The notes: generated from the sequence alone by a model not told the origin. A stretch of 64,000 bases of DNA from UBA6168 sp965222975 (GCA_965222975.1 CBDCVJ010000077.1:95753-159752), one strand, 5' to 3'. Numbered from the stretch's first letter, positions 53,201 to 61,930 are shown. Numbers and translations are program-made.

Positions 53201-55899
53201 AAGAGATTATTGGACGTGCTGGATGGGCAGCTACCAATTCTATGGTATTTGTTTTCACTGGCTCAGGTGAGCGAACGGCGGAGTCATATAATGGCAGTCC
53301 GGTTAATGCACCGATACTCCATATCACTTATTCTACCAACTCTTGTGATCCCTATGTTGATGTAGATAATGATGGTGCTTGTTCGGATGTTGATTGCGAT
53401 GATACAGACGCGGACATCAACCCATCTGCGATAGAGGTCTGTGATGGCATTGATAACAATTGCGATGGGCAAACGGACGAAGGCGTCACCAATACCTACT
53501 ATGCAGACATCGACAGCGATGGCTACGGCGACCCCAATGTTTCGGCCATAGCATGCAGCGCCCCCTCTGGTTACGTTACTGACGACACCGATTGTGATGA
53601 CACGGACGCAGCGTTCAACCCGCTGGCAGCGGAGGTTTGTGACGGCATGGACAATGACTGCGACGGACAGATTGACGAAGGCTTGTCCAACACTTACTAC
53701 GCCGACTCGGACGGTGATGGCTACGGCGACCCCAATGCTTCGATCATGGCATGCAGCGCCCCCTCTGGTTACGTCACGGACGACACCGATTGTGATGACA
53801 CGGACGCAGCGGTCAACCCGTTGGCGACGGAGGTTTGTGACGGCATGGACAATGACTGCGACGGACAGATTGACGAAGGCTTGTCCAACACTTACTACGC
53901 CGACTCGGACGGTGATGGCTACGGCGACCCCAATGCTTCGATCATGGCATGCAGCGCCCCCTCTGGTTACGTCACGGACGACACCGATTGTGATGACACG
54001 GACGCAGCGGTCAACCCGTTGGCGACGGAGGTTTGTGACGGCATGGACAATGACTGCGACGGGCAGGTTGACGAAGGCTTGTCCAACACTTACTACGCCG
54101 ACTCGGACGGTGATGGCTACGGCGACCCCAACAATTCAACGACCGCATGCAGTGCCCCGTCGGGTTATGTATTGGATGATACCGATTGTGACGATACGGA
54201 CGCAGGTATTAACCCATCAGCAACGGAGGTGTGCGATGGTATAGACAATGACTGCAATGGACAGGTTGACGAAGGCTTGTCAAATACTTATTATGCCGAT
54301 ACCGATGGGGATGGCTACGGCGATCCTAATGTTTTTACCATAGCTTGTAGCATTCCGTCTGGTTACGTCACTGACGACACCGATTGTGATGATGCAGATG
54401 CAAGTGTTAACCCATCGGCGGCGGAGATCTGCGACGGCATAGACAATGACTGCGACGGACAGACCGATGAAGGGGTGACCAACACCTACTACGCCGATAC
54501 CGATGGCGATGGCTTTGGTGATCCTAACAACACAACTTTAGATTGCACTGCACCTGCTGGCTATGTTACTGACGACACCGATTGCGACGATACGGATGGC
54601 GCTGTTCACCCATCTTCGACAGAGGCATGTAATGGCATAGACAATGACTGCGACGGACAGACCGATGAAGGGGTGACCAACACCTACTACGCCGATACCG
54701 ATGGCGATGGCTTTGGTGATCCTAACAACACAACCTTAGATTGCACTGCACCTGCTGGCTATGTGGCAGACAACACCGACTGCGATGATACGGATGGCGC
54801 TGTTCACCCATCTGCGACGGAGGTGTGCGATGGCATTGACAATGACTGCGACGGACAGACCGATGAAGGGGTGACCAACACCTACTACGCCGATACCGAT
54901 GGTGATGGCTTTGGTGATCCGAACAATACCATCTCTGATTGCAGCCCTCCGTCTGGATATGTTACCGACGACACCGATTGTGATGATACGGATGCAGCTA
55001 TTTACATCGGTGGTTCTTGCGATGATGGCGACCCCAATACAAACAATGATGTATATGGCAGCGACTGCATCTGTGTAGGCACGCCAGGATGCCAAAGCAC
55101 CACGATTGATGATTGGAACTTTGAACCTGATTGGGGCATTTGGAACGATGGAGGCTCAGACGCACAGCGAAATAGTTCAGGTTCTCCTTTTGCCAGCAGT
55201 GGCACTTACTCCATTCGGCTAAGGGACAATACCAGTACTTCTGTTATGACTACCGATGTATTGGATTTGTCTTCCTATGAAGAATTGACCATTGATTTTC
55301 ACTACTATGTAAAGGGCTTTGGAAATAGCGATCATGATTTTTGGTTGCAACTGTCCACCGATGGAGGCTCAACGTACACACTGGTTGAAGAATGGAACTT
55401 AGGAGATGAGTTCAACAATGAAGAATCTAAATTAGATACCGTTATTATCGCAGGCCCCTTTACCTCCACCACGACCCTCCGCTTTCGTTGTGATGCGGCA
55501 AACAATGGAGATCAAGTGTTTATTGATGATGTGGCTATAATAGGTTGTACAGCACCCAATAATAATTTAATCGGTAATAACCAGTCTGGTGATCGCTTGA
55601 AAAATAGCGTGCAACCCGAAAAAGCATTGGCAGAGGTGCAACTAAACGACAGGTTGTTCTTGTTCCCTAATCCAACGGAGAAATTTTTAACAGTTCAATA
55701 CAAAAGTGATTCTGGCAAAACTGCTTATGTGGAATTGTTCGACCTGACTGCAAAGCAAGTGCTTTTCCAAAAAATACAAACGAAAAACGGAAATAATGAA
55801 TTTCAGTTGGATTTAGGTCATTTGCCTGCTGGCTTGTATTTATTTAGAATAATGGAATCTGGAAAACAAATTACCCGAAAGATTATTGTGAGTGAGTAA
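50254..55899 (+). CDS. Purple-acid-phosphatase-like protein with MopE repeats, T9SS
   Basis: An 1881-residue secreted paralogue, the third of the tandem set. Signal peptide about 1-28 (ILLSAFFIISNSVFSFN). The phosphatase unit (about 52-450) has GDCGTG, LLGDNAY, CPGNHDYG, IFHHPPY and GHSHNYER. It is followed by one Ig-like domain (SITQVEFFVDGISFG), a beta-sandwich module, one MopE repeat, a second module, then eight MopE repeats in a row (53.3-55.0 kb). The last 270 residues hold a carbohydrate-binding or MAM-like domain (WGIWNDGGSDAQRN, CDAANNGDQVFIDD), also in the first paralogue but not in the second, and a T9SS sorting domain (LFLFPNPTEKFLTV). Enzyme and sorting domain are shared by all three while the middle varies in length, consistent with recombination among repeats. 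Confidence 0.93.
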   Translation: MKNEFFYSKTPAILLSAFFIISNSVFSFNDNLQLNSCSVNSNANPRSPIQMAIVVRGPYLQSGTDTSIIIRWRTDVSTDSKVWYGGSPTNLNQTEIRNGNFTDHEVTISGLIPNTVYYYAIGDSAGQLAGADSSYYFKTSPAAGTSQPITAWILGDCGTGNSEQEAVRDAYYNYIDTNHTDMVLLLGDNAYSDGFDSEYQPNFFDVYPSKLKNSVFWSCPGNHDYGDLTGLDPDYYDIFTFPVNGEAGGLASNTEKYYSFDYGNVHIISLDSHDEDRSQGSTMLTWLENDLAATAQEWIIVIFHHPPYSKGNHDSDNPSKAKLIQMRENVLPICEDYGVDLVLSGHSHNYERSKLINGHYGFSPTYDSLLHNINGGDGKTDGDGAYQKNTNEEGTVYIVTGSAGKKSPVGNHPIMYYAVSRLGSTILEVNGDVMDVKFLNTSGVVEDYLTLTQTGLPIVNWANPSNNGVFYNLDTIAFEVNASDSDGSITQVEFFVDGISFGTDTVQPYTWEWEPPGFGNYTLTATATDNDGNNRSSEISITVQDGITIDVEVQISSNDDDVEERNNDGAINFTSSDLELITDGTSLQTVGLRFNGVAVPQGVTITNAFIQFTADEVQSDQTDLTIKAEAVDNSLPFSANAFDISSRNTTISSINWTPPAWTSVSAAGTDQQTPDIGTIVQEVVNRPGWTTNNSMSFIITGTGHRTAESHNGSPTDAAVLHLTYSPQPVSCDPFVDADNDGSCSDVDCDDTNPAIHPNATEICDGLDNNCDAQVDEGLTNTYYADSDNDSYGDPNSTTIACSPPAGYVTNNTDCNDSDPIIYIGAACDDGNPNTNNDAYDENCLCMGSSLVNVSVQINSNDDDVEERNNNGSVNLTSSDLELSWDGNNGQTIGLRFNNIDIPSEAVITEAYIQFTVDESDAGATSIIIKGEYHDNAPPFTNSNSNVSNRATTVASVNWAPVAWTVIGEAGVGQQTPNLSDIVQEIIGRAGWAATNSMVFVFTGSGERTAESYNGSPVNAPILHITYSTNSCDPYVDVDNDGACSDVDCDDTDADINPSAIEVCDGIDNNCDGQTDEGVTNTYYADIDSDGYGDPNVSAIACSAPSGYVTDDTDCDDTDAAFNPLAAEVCDGMDNDCDGQIDEGLSNTYYADSDGDGYGDPNASIMACSAPSGYVTDDTDCDDTDAAVNPLATEVCDGMDNDCDGQIDEGLSNTYYADSDGDGYGDPNASIMACSAPSGYVTDDTDCDDTDAAVNPLATEVCDGMDNDCDGQVDEGLSNTYYADSDGDGYGDPNNSTTACSAPSGYVLDDTDCDDTDAGINPSATEVCDGIDNDCNGQVDEGLSNTYYADTDGDGYGDPNVFTIACSIPSGYVTDDTDCDDADASVNPSAAEICDGIDNDCDGQTDEGVTNTYYADTDGDGFGDPNNTTLDCTAPAGYVTDDTDCDDTDGAVHPSSTEACNGIDNDCDGQTDEGVTNTYYADTDGDGFGDPNNTTLDCTAPAGYVADNTDCDDTDGAVHPSATEVCDGIDNDCDGQTDEGVTNTYYADTDGDGFGDPNNTISDCSPPSGYVTDDTDCDDTDAAIYIGGSCDDGDPNTNNDVYGSDCICVGTPGCQSTTIDDWNFEPDWGIWNDGGSDAQRNSSGSPFASSGTYSIRLRDNTSTSVMTTDVLDLSSYEELTIDFHYYVKGFGNSDHDFWLQLSTDGGSTYTLVEEWNLGDEFNNEESKLDTVIIAGPFTSTTTLRFRCDAANNGDQVFIDDVAIIGCTAPNNNLIGNNQSGDRLKNSVQPEKALAEVQLNDRLFLFPNPTEKFLTVQYKSDSGKTAYVELFDLTAKQVLFQKIQTKNGNNEFQLDLGHLPAGLYLFRIMESGKQITRKIIVSE
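53681..54076 (+). repeat. Two near-identical 198-bp repeats in the third giant gene
   Basis: Units at 53681-53878 and 53879-54076 differ at only a few positions, and the flanking units on both sides are close variants. Each encodes a 66-residue unit from LSNTYYADSDGDGYGDP to VCDGMDNDCDGQIDEG. The similarity at silent positions shows a recent duplication. Confidence 0.9.
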
Positions 55900-55913
55900 T
55901 TGAGAAATAAAAA

Positions 55914-55952
55914 TGAAAAATGCCCCGAAAGGATACCTTCGGGGCATTTTTC
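55914..55952 (+). terminator. Bidirectional intrinsic terminator between convergent genes
   Basis: GAAAAATGCCCCGAA / TTCGGGGCATTTTTC with loop AGGATACC. It is 15 bases after the third giant gene and also serves the minus-strand gene ending at 56016; T-runs are present on both strands. Confidence 0.85.
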
Positions 55953-56015
55953 ATTTTAATCGATAACCCACACCTTTAATGCATTCTGCGCCTCATTAAA
56001 GTAGCTTTTTTTTAA

Positions 56016-56501
56016 TTACTCAGTACCAAAATCACTAGGATTAAAATCGGTAGGATTGAACATGGACATCAGCGAACCAAAAGAAGACAAAAGAATAACA
56101 TATAAGATTAAAACGGCAATGGTCATGATGCCAACGATCTTAAAATATTTGCCGAGGTTGACCAATGCTCCTTCCAGTTCTGCGGAACTCCCCGCCGCCA
56201 ATGCCGTTTTGGTCTTGCTGGCAAACCTATAGAGGAACAATAAAGTTATGATCATCAGCGCAGTCATGCCGATATAAAAAAGAGGGATGATCCAAACAGG
56301 GAAGGGGATACCTAATTGAGAGAATTGGCCTACAAGAAATAATGACCCCACGGATGCCAAGGCCATCAGCCCGGCAAAGATGAAGCCGAGGATCGCCAAG
56401 AAAGTGGACCAGGAGGCCGCTGTTTTAAGCCCAGCTTGTGCAGTGGATGTTACGTTGATGCCATTTTGAGAATGGTCACTGTCGAGGATGGTTTCGTTCA
56501 T
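56016..56501 (-). CDS. DUF5362-like membrane protein
   Basis: A 161-residue protein with four membrane segments (FLAILGFIFAGLMALASVGSLFLV, VWIIPLFYIGMTALMIITLLFLY, a weaker one, and YFKIVGIMTIAVLILYVILLS). Between segments 2 and 3 is the helix ASKTKTALAAGSSAELEGALVNLGKYFK, which matches the small Bacteroidota DUF5362 family (loop with AL..G....LE.AL..L..YF). The C-terminus is acidic with repeated NPTDFNPSDF. The function is unknown. It is a single gene converging on the third giant gene. Confidence 0.8.
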   Translation of the reverse strand: MNETILDSDHSQNGINVTSTAQAGLKTAASWSTFLAILGFIFAGLMALASVGSLFLVGQFSQLGIPFPVWIIPLFYIGMTALMIITLLFLYRFASKTKTALAAGSSAELEGALVNLGKYFKIVGIMTIAVLILYVILLSSFGSLMSMFNPTDFNPSDFGTE

Positions 56502-56737
56502 TTTGAATTGTTTTTAGAAGTTAAGAAAAATATTTCTCCATATGTGAAGATGGAGGATGATCGTGCAATTTAGTTATTCAATGGAATAATGAAATAATTT
56601 GATCAAAAAAAAGAAGTCGCCGCCACTAGGGCAAACGCACCACAAGTTTTTTTCAGGTTATTTGCTTTGGGACAAGCAAAATTTTCATGTTTTTTGAGCA
56701 TTTGAATATGCTCTATTTTTGGTCATCTTAATCCAAA

Positions 56738-57289
56738 ATGCTTTTTATGCAAAACCCATTGTTTTTCATTGCTCTTCTCCCAGATCCAGAAATACAGCAG
56801 GTAGTCACCGCGTTCAAAAAAGAATGTGCCCAATTGTTTCAGGCTAGTCATTCCTTGAAAACACCACCGCATATTACAGTGAAGGCCCCCTTTCGTTGGC
56901 CATCTGAAAAATTCGATATGGTAAAGGAAGCGCTTTTGGGTTTTGGGGAAGTGCAATCACCTTTTGGCGTTCACCTGGATAACTTCGGTAGTTTCCCGCC
57001 ACGGGTTATTTACGTAAATGTGCTTCCCAATGAATCACTTAATGAAATGAAAAAGGCATTGGATAAATGTTTGTTGTTGAAAACAGGCCTTAAAACCAAA
57101 CATCGTGGTGCTTTCCGACCTCACATAACCATTGCTCACCGAGACCTGCGGGAGGAAGCCTTCCTGGCTGCTTGGGAACATTTTTCTAAAAAAAGTTTTA
57201 ACGGAAAATTTGAAGCGAAGGAGATAGTGCTTTTTCAACACCTTAATGGAAAGTGGGAGGTGGAGGAGCGGTTTGCTTTTAAGCAGTGA
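56738..57289 (+). CDS. 2H phosphoesterase (2'-5' RNA ligase-like)
   Basis: A 183-residue protein of the 2H family. The two hallmark motifs are present: PPHITVKAPF (His45-x-Thr47) and RPHITIAHRD (His129-x-Thr131), about 84 residues apart, as needed for the symmetric active site. Bacterial members are called RNA 2',3'-cyclic phosphodiesterase or 2'-5' RNA ligase and act on RNA ends or cyclic nucleotides. The C-terminal strand IVLFQHLNGKWEVEERFAF is also typical. A second in-frame ATG at 56747 (MQNPLFFIALL) may be the real start. The gene stands alone. Confidence 0.9.
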   Translation: MLFMQNPLFFIALLPDPEIQQVVTAFKKECAQLFQASHSLKTPPHITVKAPFRWPSEKFDMVKEALLGFGEVQSPFGVHLDNFGSFPPRVIYVNVLPNESLNEMKKALDKCLLLKTGLKTKHRGAFRPHITIAHRDLREEAFLAAWEHFSKKSFNGKFEAKEIVLFQHLNGKWEVEERFAFKQ

Positions 57290-57540
57290 GCGAAGAACTG
57301 GATGTCACTTTTTCCGTTTTTCTCATTATTTCATTCGGAGATTTCTTTTCTTTGTAAAATAATCCTCACTCCCGACGTTATATAACAGCATAAAATCCAC
57401 CCTCGGTGAAAGTTTAGCGGGCAATCAAAAAGGCAAATTGGCAGACGAAGGATCAGAAGCTTTTGTTTTGCTTGCCCACATAACTTTCAATGTTGAAAAA
57501 ACATTTGAACAGACCCTTGAACCAGCTGACTGATTCACTT

Positions 57541-57600
57541 ATGCGACTGAAAAAAAACGCCTCGTATTCTTTTCCTACCCTTCGTATCAATACTATTGAT
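57541..57600 (+). other. Out-of-frame signal peptide and A8 tract of the WG-repeat gene
   Basis: ATG at 57541 followed by CGACTG and a run of eight A (57550-57557). With seven A the ATG would open a good signal peptide, MRLKKTPRILFLPFVSILL continuing FFSAYLPAQ, in frame with the WG-repeat protein. With eight A the frame leads elsewhere and ends within about 170 bases. Confidence 0.7.
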
Positions 57601-60600
57601 ATTCTTTTCTGCATACCTTCCTGCGCAATCCCTTTTCCCAATCAAAAAAGACAAAAAATGGGGCCTGATCAACTCGGACGGTCGCATCGTCAAACAACCT
57701 GTGTATGATGCTATCGGGGAATTTAAGGAATATGGCTATGCGATCATGCAACGCAATAGAAGGGTTGGCATGCTCGACAATGAGGGCCGGGAAGTTGTTC
57801 CTCCAAAGTATGACGATGTGAAGGTGTTGGACACCGCATTGGTTTCCGTTATGGAGAACAACGAGTGGAAAGTGTTGAACATGCAGGGTAAAGTAATCCT
57901 TCAACCTGGCTATGAGCGGGTAGAGGTATTGCGGGGAAAGCATGCCAAGAAAACTCACCTTGCTTTTCGGTTGAATGAAAAATGGGGCATTGTGGATCAA
58001 GATGGCCAAATCATTTCACCACCCAAATATGAAGAGATCGTTGTTTTGGAAAATGTGCCGAAAGATGTCAAGGGCTTTTTTTTCCAAACAAAAAAAGAAA
58101 ACAGTCTCGGCCTCCTTCTACCAAGCGGACAGGAATTGCTGAAACCTTCCGTGGACGAGATTTGGGTCTATAACAACAACTTGTTTTTTTACAAAAAAGA
58201 CCTGAAGTGGGGAGCCATTGATGGTACGGGGAAGGCCGTCCTCGAACCGGTTTACAACCACTTCAGCCGCATCTCTGGCAAATTTATCAAGTTGGTTTCC
58301 AAAAATGTACCTGCCCTTTTTTCATTGGTTTATAATAAATTGGTGACCCAACAGCCTTTTGAGGCGTTCTACCCTTTTTCCGACGAATACGTGCTTTGCA
58401 AAAAGAACCGTAAACTCGGTCTCGTGGACCACTGTGGCAGCATGGTACTTGCTCCAAAATACAATGAAATACAATCTTATGACGGCGATATTTTCCGTGC
58501 CAATAAGGACGGCGATTGGGGCATCGTCACTCTTGATGACCAAGTGCTTATCCCTTTTAAATATGATTACATTGCCCCGATGCAGGAAGGTCTTTGCGTA
58601 GTCATCAAAAACCGGAAGTTGGGTATCGCCAACCATCGGGGCGAAATTATGGCGGACACTGACTATGACCGCATCCTCTTGGAAGGCGACCAGGCCAAAG
58701 CTTACAGAGGGCAAAAGCTGACTGTTTTCAATTTTGACAAAGAAAGAAAGTTACTGGGGGAGAATGAATACAAAAAATATTTTTCCATATCAGTTATCCC
58801 TGAGAATGACCGCATGCCACGCCTCTGGCGCAATGCCGACAGTCCATACCAACTCGAAAAATTTGAGTGGTTCTACTCACCCAAGCAGGACAAATGGGGG
58901 CTTCGCCGCCTCGACAATGGGACTGTCCAGATCGAACCTACTTTCCATGAAGTACAGGTAGAAAAAGAACTCGGCCTCACCCTCGTCGGCATTGAAGTGA
59001 AACAAGAAATGACCTACGATCGCACCTCCTACCGTCACGAAATGGCCTATGGGCTGGTACAGAACGATACCGGACTATTGGTGCATGAAGTGGATCTGTT
59101 TGATGTCCGCCTAAGCGACTTTGACCGGGGGCTGCCTGTGGCCCGTTGCATTTTCACTAATGGGAAGCATGGGCTGGTGAACCGCATTGGAAAGATCATC
59201 CGCAAAGACCTTGCATTCGTTGGCAACTTTGAGGACGGGGTGGCCCGGGCAAGCATCAAAGGCAAGCCTTCCTGTGCATTGAAAAACTCGCCTTATACCC
59301 TCTCAAAACTTAGTGAGTATTTCGCCAAACAACTTTCCTTCACCACGCTGACGGACTATACCCAGTACGATTACAACATAGACCGATATGGCTACCTCAC
59401 TTGCGACGGCTGCGAGTGGGGTTATGTGGATACCCTTGGTGAGATGGTTGTTGCCCCGCAATATTCATTTGCCCGTGATTTTAAAAACAAAGTTGGCATC
59501 GTAGCAAATGGCGACAAATGGGGCATGGTGAGCAACAAGGGCAAAACCCTCCTAAAATGTGAGTTTGACGAGCTTGGCTTTATTGACAAAACAGGCAATC
59601 AAGTACTCCGCATTTTCAAAAAGGAAGAAAAATACGGCTTGATTGATACGTTGGGCCGCCTTGCCGTTGGCATCCAGTACGATGAGATAGGCTCATTTGC
59701 CGAAGGTCTTCTAGCAGTGAAAAGGCAAGGTCGCTGGGGCTTCGTTAACCCGAATGGACGGGAAGTAGTGCTTTGCCGTTATGACGAAGTGGACGTGTAC
59801 AGCGAGGGCTTGGCCGCTGTTCGGCTGGGAAGTAAGTGGGGCTTCATTGATAAAAATGACAACAAGGAACTACCTTTTCAATACTCTAAAGCAGGCCGTT
59901 TTCAGAATGGGTTGGCTCCGGCAAAAATGGAAGGCCCCCGTTTTGGCTATATTGATAAAACAGGCGCATGGGCCATTCCGCCACATTTTCATCGAGCGGA
60001 ACCATTCGACCGGGGTGTGGCTGTGGTGATGGATATGCATGGCGACAACTTCCGCTTTGGACTGATTGATGTGAACGGCAATTACGTCGTCCGGCCCAAG
60101 TATACCTCCATCGCTCCTTTTGACAGGCACGGCCTTTCTGTGGCTGGCTTGGGGGGCAATCCTGAGCGTTTTACACTTATCAACCTCAAGGGGCAGAATA
60201 TCCCAACCCAGTCGTTCCGGGGCATTTCGCCATTTTCAGAAGGACTGGCCAAAGTGAAAAAGAAAACTGGGTACGGCTTTATCAACTTGAAAGGAAACCT
60301 CGTTATTCCTGCCGATTTCTCCAAGGCCAGTGATTTTAACGAAGGGCGGGCTGCCGTCTGGCAAAATGGCCGATGTGGCTTTATTGACTTAAAAGGAAAA
60401 TTTGTGGTAGAGCCGGAATTCTCCCGCTGCATGGATTTCAAGGATGGCAAGGCCATCGTTTTCAAAGGCAACCAACGGGCTGGCCTGATTGACAAAGACG
60501 GCAATTTCTTCATTGAACCGGGTATCAACCGCCTGCTCGAATTTTCGGAAGGCCGTGGCCTCGTGCGGGACGAACATTACAAATGTTATTATATCACCGA

Positions 60601-60937
60601 GCAGGCCCGCTTCTACGATGGCTACTACGACAAGGCCGGCCAGTTTAAGCACGGCGTGGCTGTGGTACAGATAGATGGCCGCTGGGCCATCATCAACCAG
60701 CAGGGCATTGAAATCATTCCACCTAAATACGACAAGATCGAACAATTTGAAAACGGCTTCGCCAAAGTCCGCATCAAAGGCTTCAACGGCCTTTCCAATA
60801 CCCAAGGGGAAATGATCGTACAGCCTGATTACGAGTATATCAGTTATGCAGGCGAAGGACTTTTCCGGGTGGAACAAGGCGATAAGGTAGGGTATTTTGA
60901 TATGGAAGGAAAATGGGTGTGGGGGTTGCAGGAATAA
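57596..60937 (+). CDS. WG-repeat protein
   Basis: A protein of about 1113 residues (more with the out-of-frame signal peptide), made almost wholly of WG repeats: units of about 25-45 residues with WGLINSDGRIVKQPVYDAIGEF, WGFVNPNGREVVLCRYDEVDVYSEGLAAV and GYGFINLKGNLVIPADFSKASDFNEGRAAV. At least 20 such units are visible. The start at 57596 is a TTG inside the hydrophobic signal region and is unlikely to be used: the natural ATG at 57541 is shifted out of frame by one A in a run of eight. An exported beta-propeller-like or beta-solenoid protein is expected; no enzymatic motif is seen. WG-repeat proteins occur in many Bacteroidota and their role is poorly known. Confidence 0.88.
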   Translation: MIFFSAYLPAQSLFPIKKDKKWGLINSDGRIVKQPVYDAIGEFKEYGYAIMQRNRRVGMLDNEGREVVPPKYDDVKVLDTALVSVMENNEWKVLNMQGKVILQPGYERVEVLRGKHAKKTHLAFRLNEKWGIVDQDGQIISPPKYEEIVVLENVPKDVKGFFFQTKKENSLGLLLPSGQELLKPSVDEIWVYNNNLFFYKKDLKWGAIDGTGKAVLEPVYNHFSRISGKFIKLVSKNVPALFSLVYNKLVTQQPFEAFYPFSDEYVLCKKNRKLGLVDHCGSMVLAPKYNEIQSYDGDIFRANKDGDWGIVTLDDQVLIPFKYDYIAPMQEGLCVVIKNRKLGIANHRGEIMADTDYDRILLEGDQAKAYRGQKLTVFNFDKERKLLGENEYKKYFSISVIPENDRMPRLWRNADSPYQLEKFEWFYSPKQDKWGLRRLDNGTVQIEPTFHEVQVEKELGLTLVGIEVKQEMTYDRTSYRHEMAYGLVQNDTGLLVHEVDLFDVRLSDFDRGLPVARCIFTNGKHGLVNRIGKIIRKDLAFVGNFEDGVARASIKGKPSCALKNSPYTLSKLSEYFAKQLSFTTLTDYTQYDYNIDRYGYLTCDGCEWGYVDTLGEMVVAPQYSFARDFKNKVGIVANGDKWGMVSNKGKTLLKCEFDELGFIDKTGNQVLRIFKKEEKYGLIDTLGRLAVGIQYDEIGSFAEGLLAVKRQGRWGFVNPNGREVVLCRYDEVDVYSEGLAAVRLGSKWGFIDKNDNKELPFQYSKAGRFQNGLAPAKMEGPRFGYIDKTGAWAIPPHFHRAEPFDRGVAVVMDMHGDNFRFGLIDVNGNYVVRPKYTSIAPFDRHGLSVAGLGGNPERFTLINLKGQNIPTQSFRGISPFSEGLAKVKKKTGYGFINLKGNLVIPADFSKASDFNEGRAAVWQNGRCGFIDLKGKFVVEPEFSRCMDFKDGKAIVFKGNQRAGLIDKDGNFFIEPGINRLLEFSEGRGLVRDEHYKCYYITEQARFYDGYYDKAGQFKHGVAVVQIDGRWAIINQQGIEIIPPKYDKIEQFENGFAKVRIKGFNGLSNTQGEMIVQPDYEYISYAGEGLFRVEQGDKVGYFDMEGKWVWGLQE

Positions 60938-61038
60938 TCATAAACCCCAAAAGATTTATTGGATTTCTTTGAATTATGATTGGAACTACACCTAGCTAAA
61001 ATGTTCCCTTTAACAGAACCAAAAACCCTATAACCTCC

Positions 61039-61782
61039 ATGCGTGAATTTTTTTTAAATCTTTTTTTCAAAAAACTGCCTAAGCGCCTTGATAAAGAATA
61101 CCATGAAATTCTTTCCAATCATTCTACTTATTATCAAAAATTAATTCCTCCACTACAGAAAGAATTCCGTCTTCGACTGTTTTATTTGCTCAATATTTTG
61201 GGGTTTACATCTGCCCAATTACCAGAGGTGACTCGCGAAATGAGGGTCGTCATCGGATGCGCTATTATTGAAATAACATTTGGCCTTAAAAAGTATTTGC
61301 CTTCCCGATTTACAAATGTTATTGTCATGCCCCGTAGGTACATGTACCCCGGATATGGGCAGCCATTTTTAGGGCATATAGATTACAGTAGAAATACTAT
61401 TTATTTTTCTTGGGAAGATGTCAAACATGGATTTCGAGTGCCGGACGATGCGGTCAATGTGGCGCTCCATGAAATGGCGCATGTGCTGGAAGTGGAAAAT
61501 AGTTTTTCTTCCCTATTCAATAATTTTTTCGGACAGGTAAAATGGAACGATTGGGCAGAAGTGGCCTTTAAAAAAATGCAGGTCATTCGTGCCAAACAAA
61601 ATTATTTTTTAAAAAGCTATGGCGGTATCAACATGACGGAAATGTTTGCAGTCTGTGTGGAAACATTTTTTGAACAACCGGAAGATTTTAAAGTCAATTT
61701 GCCTGTATTGTATCAAACATTAGTCGAAATGCTCCACCAGGATCCAACCATTGAAGGCAACCCTTTATTAGATAGACGTTGA
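61039..61782 (+). CDS. mtfA: MtfA-type zinc-dependent peptidase (M90-like)
   Basis: A 247-residue cytoplasmic protein of the MtfA/M90 zinc peptidase family. The HExxH motif is HEMAH at residues 144-148 (NVALHEMAHVLEVENSF), and the downstream Glu of the family is in TEMFAVCVETFFEQPEDF. Other family marks are PLQKEFRLRLFYLLN near the start, IGCAIIEITFGLKKY, and VIVMPRRYMYPG. E. coli MtfA binds the Mlc repressor and has aminopeptidase activity; whether this holds here is unknown, as there is no Mlc or PTS gene nearby. Normal length, ATG chosen at the conserved N-terminus. Confidence 0.9.
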   Translation: MREFFLNLFFKKLPKRLDKEYHEILSNHSTYYQKLIPPLQKEFRLRLFYLLNILGFTSAQLPEVTREMRVVIGCAIIEITFGLKKYLPSRFTNVIVMPRRYMYPGYGQPFLGHIDYSRNTIYFSWEDVKHGFRVPDDAVNVALHEMAHVLEVENSFSSLFNNFFGQVKWNDWAEVAFKKMQVIRAKQNYFLKSYGGINMTEMFAVCVETFFEQPEDFKVNLPVLYQTLVEMLHQDPTIEGNPLLDRR

Positions 61783-61784
61783 TA

Positions 61785-61930
61785 ATGAATAATGGTTAAT
61801 GAATAATGAATAATGACAAATAAGACGATATTAACCATTAACCATTAACCATTAACCATTAACCATTGTTCATTGTTCATTGTTCATTGTTCATTGTTCA
61901 TTGTTCATTGTTCATTATTCATTAACCATT
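61785..61930. repeat. Heptanucleotide array TTAACCA/TTGTTCA
   Basis: Five units TTAACCA (61831-61865), seven units TTGTTCA (61866-61914), then TTATTCA and TTAACCA. The left part (GAATAATGGTTAATGAATAA, 61787 onward) is the inverted counterpart. The array begins 2 bases after the mtfA stop, and its right end encodes the last residues and stop of the minus-strand serine hydrolase. Confidence 0.9.

Noticed and set aside
53594..54244. 216-residue Thr/Arg-rich open frame in the MopE region and several similar ones in the giant genes
   Set aside because: Alternate-frame shadow of the 198-bp repeats; the repetition only mirrors the real protein.
61785..61930. CRISPR-like array
   Set aside because: Units are 7 bp without spacers, and no cas genes are present.
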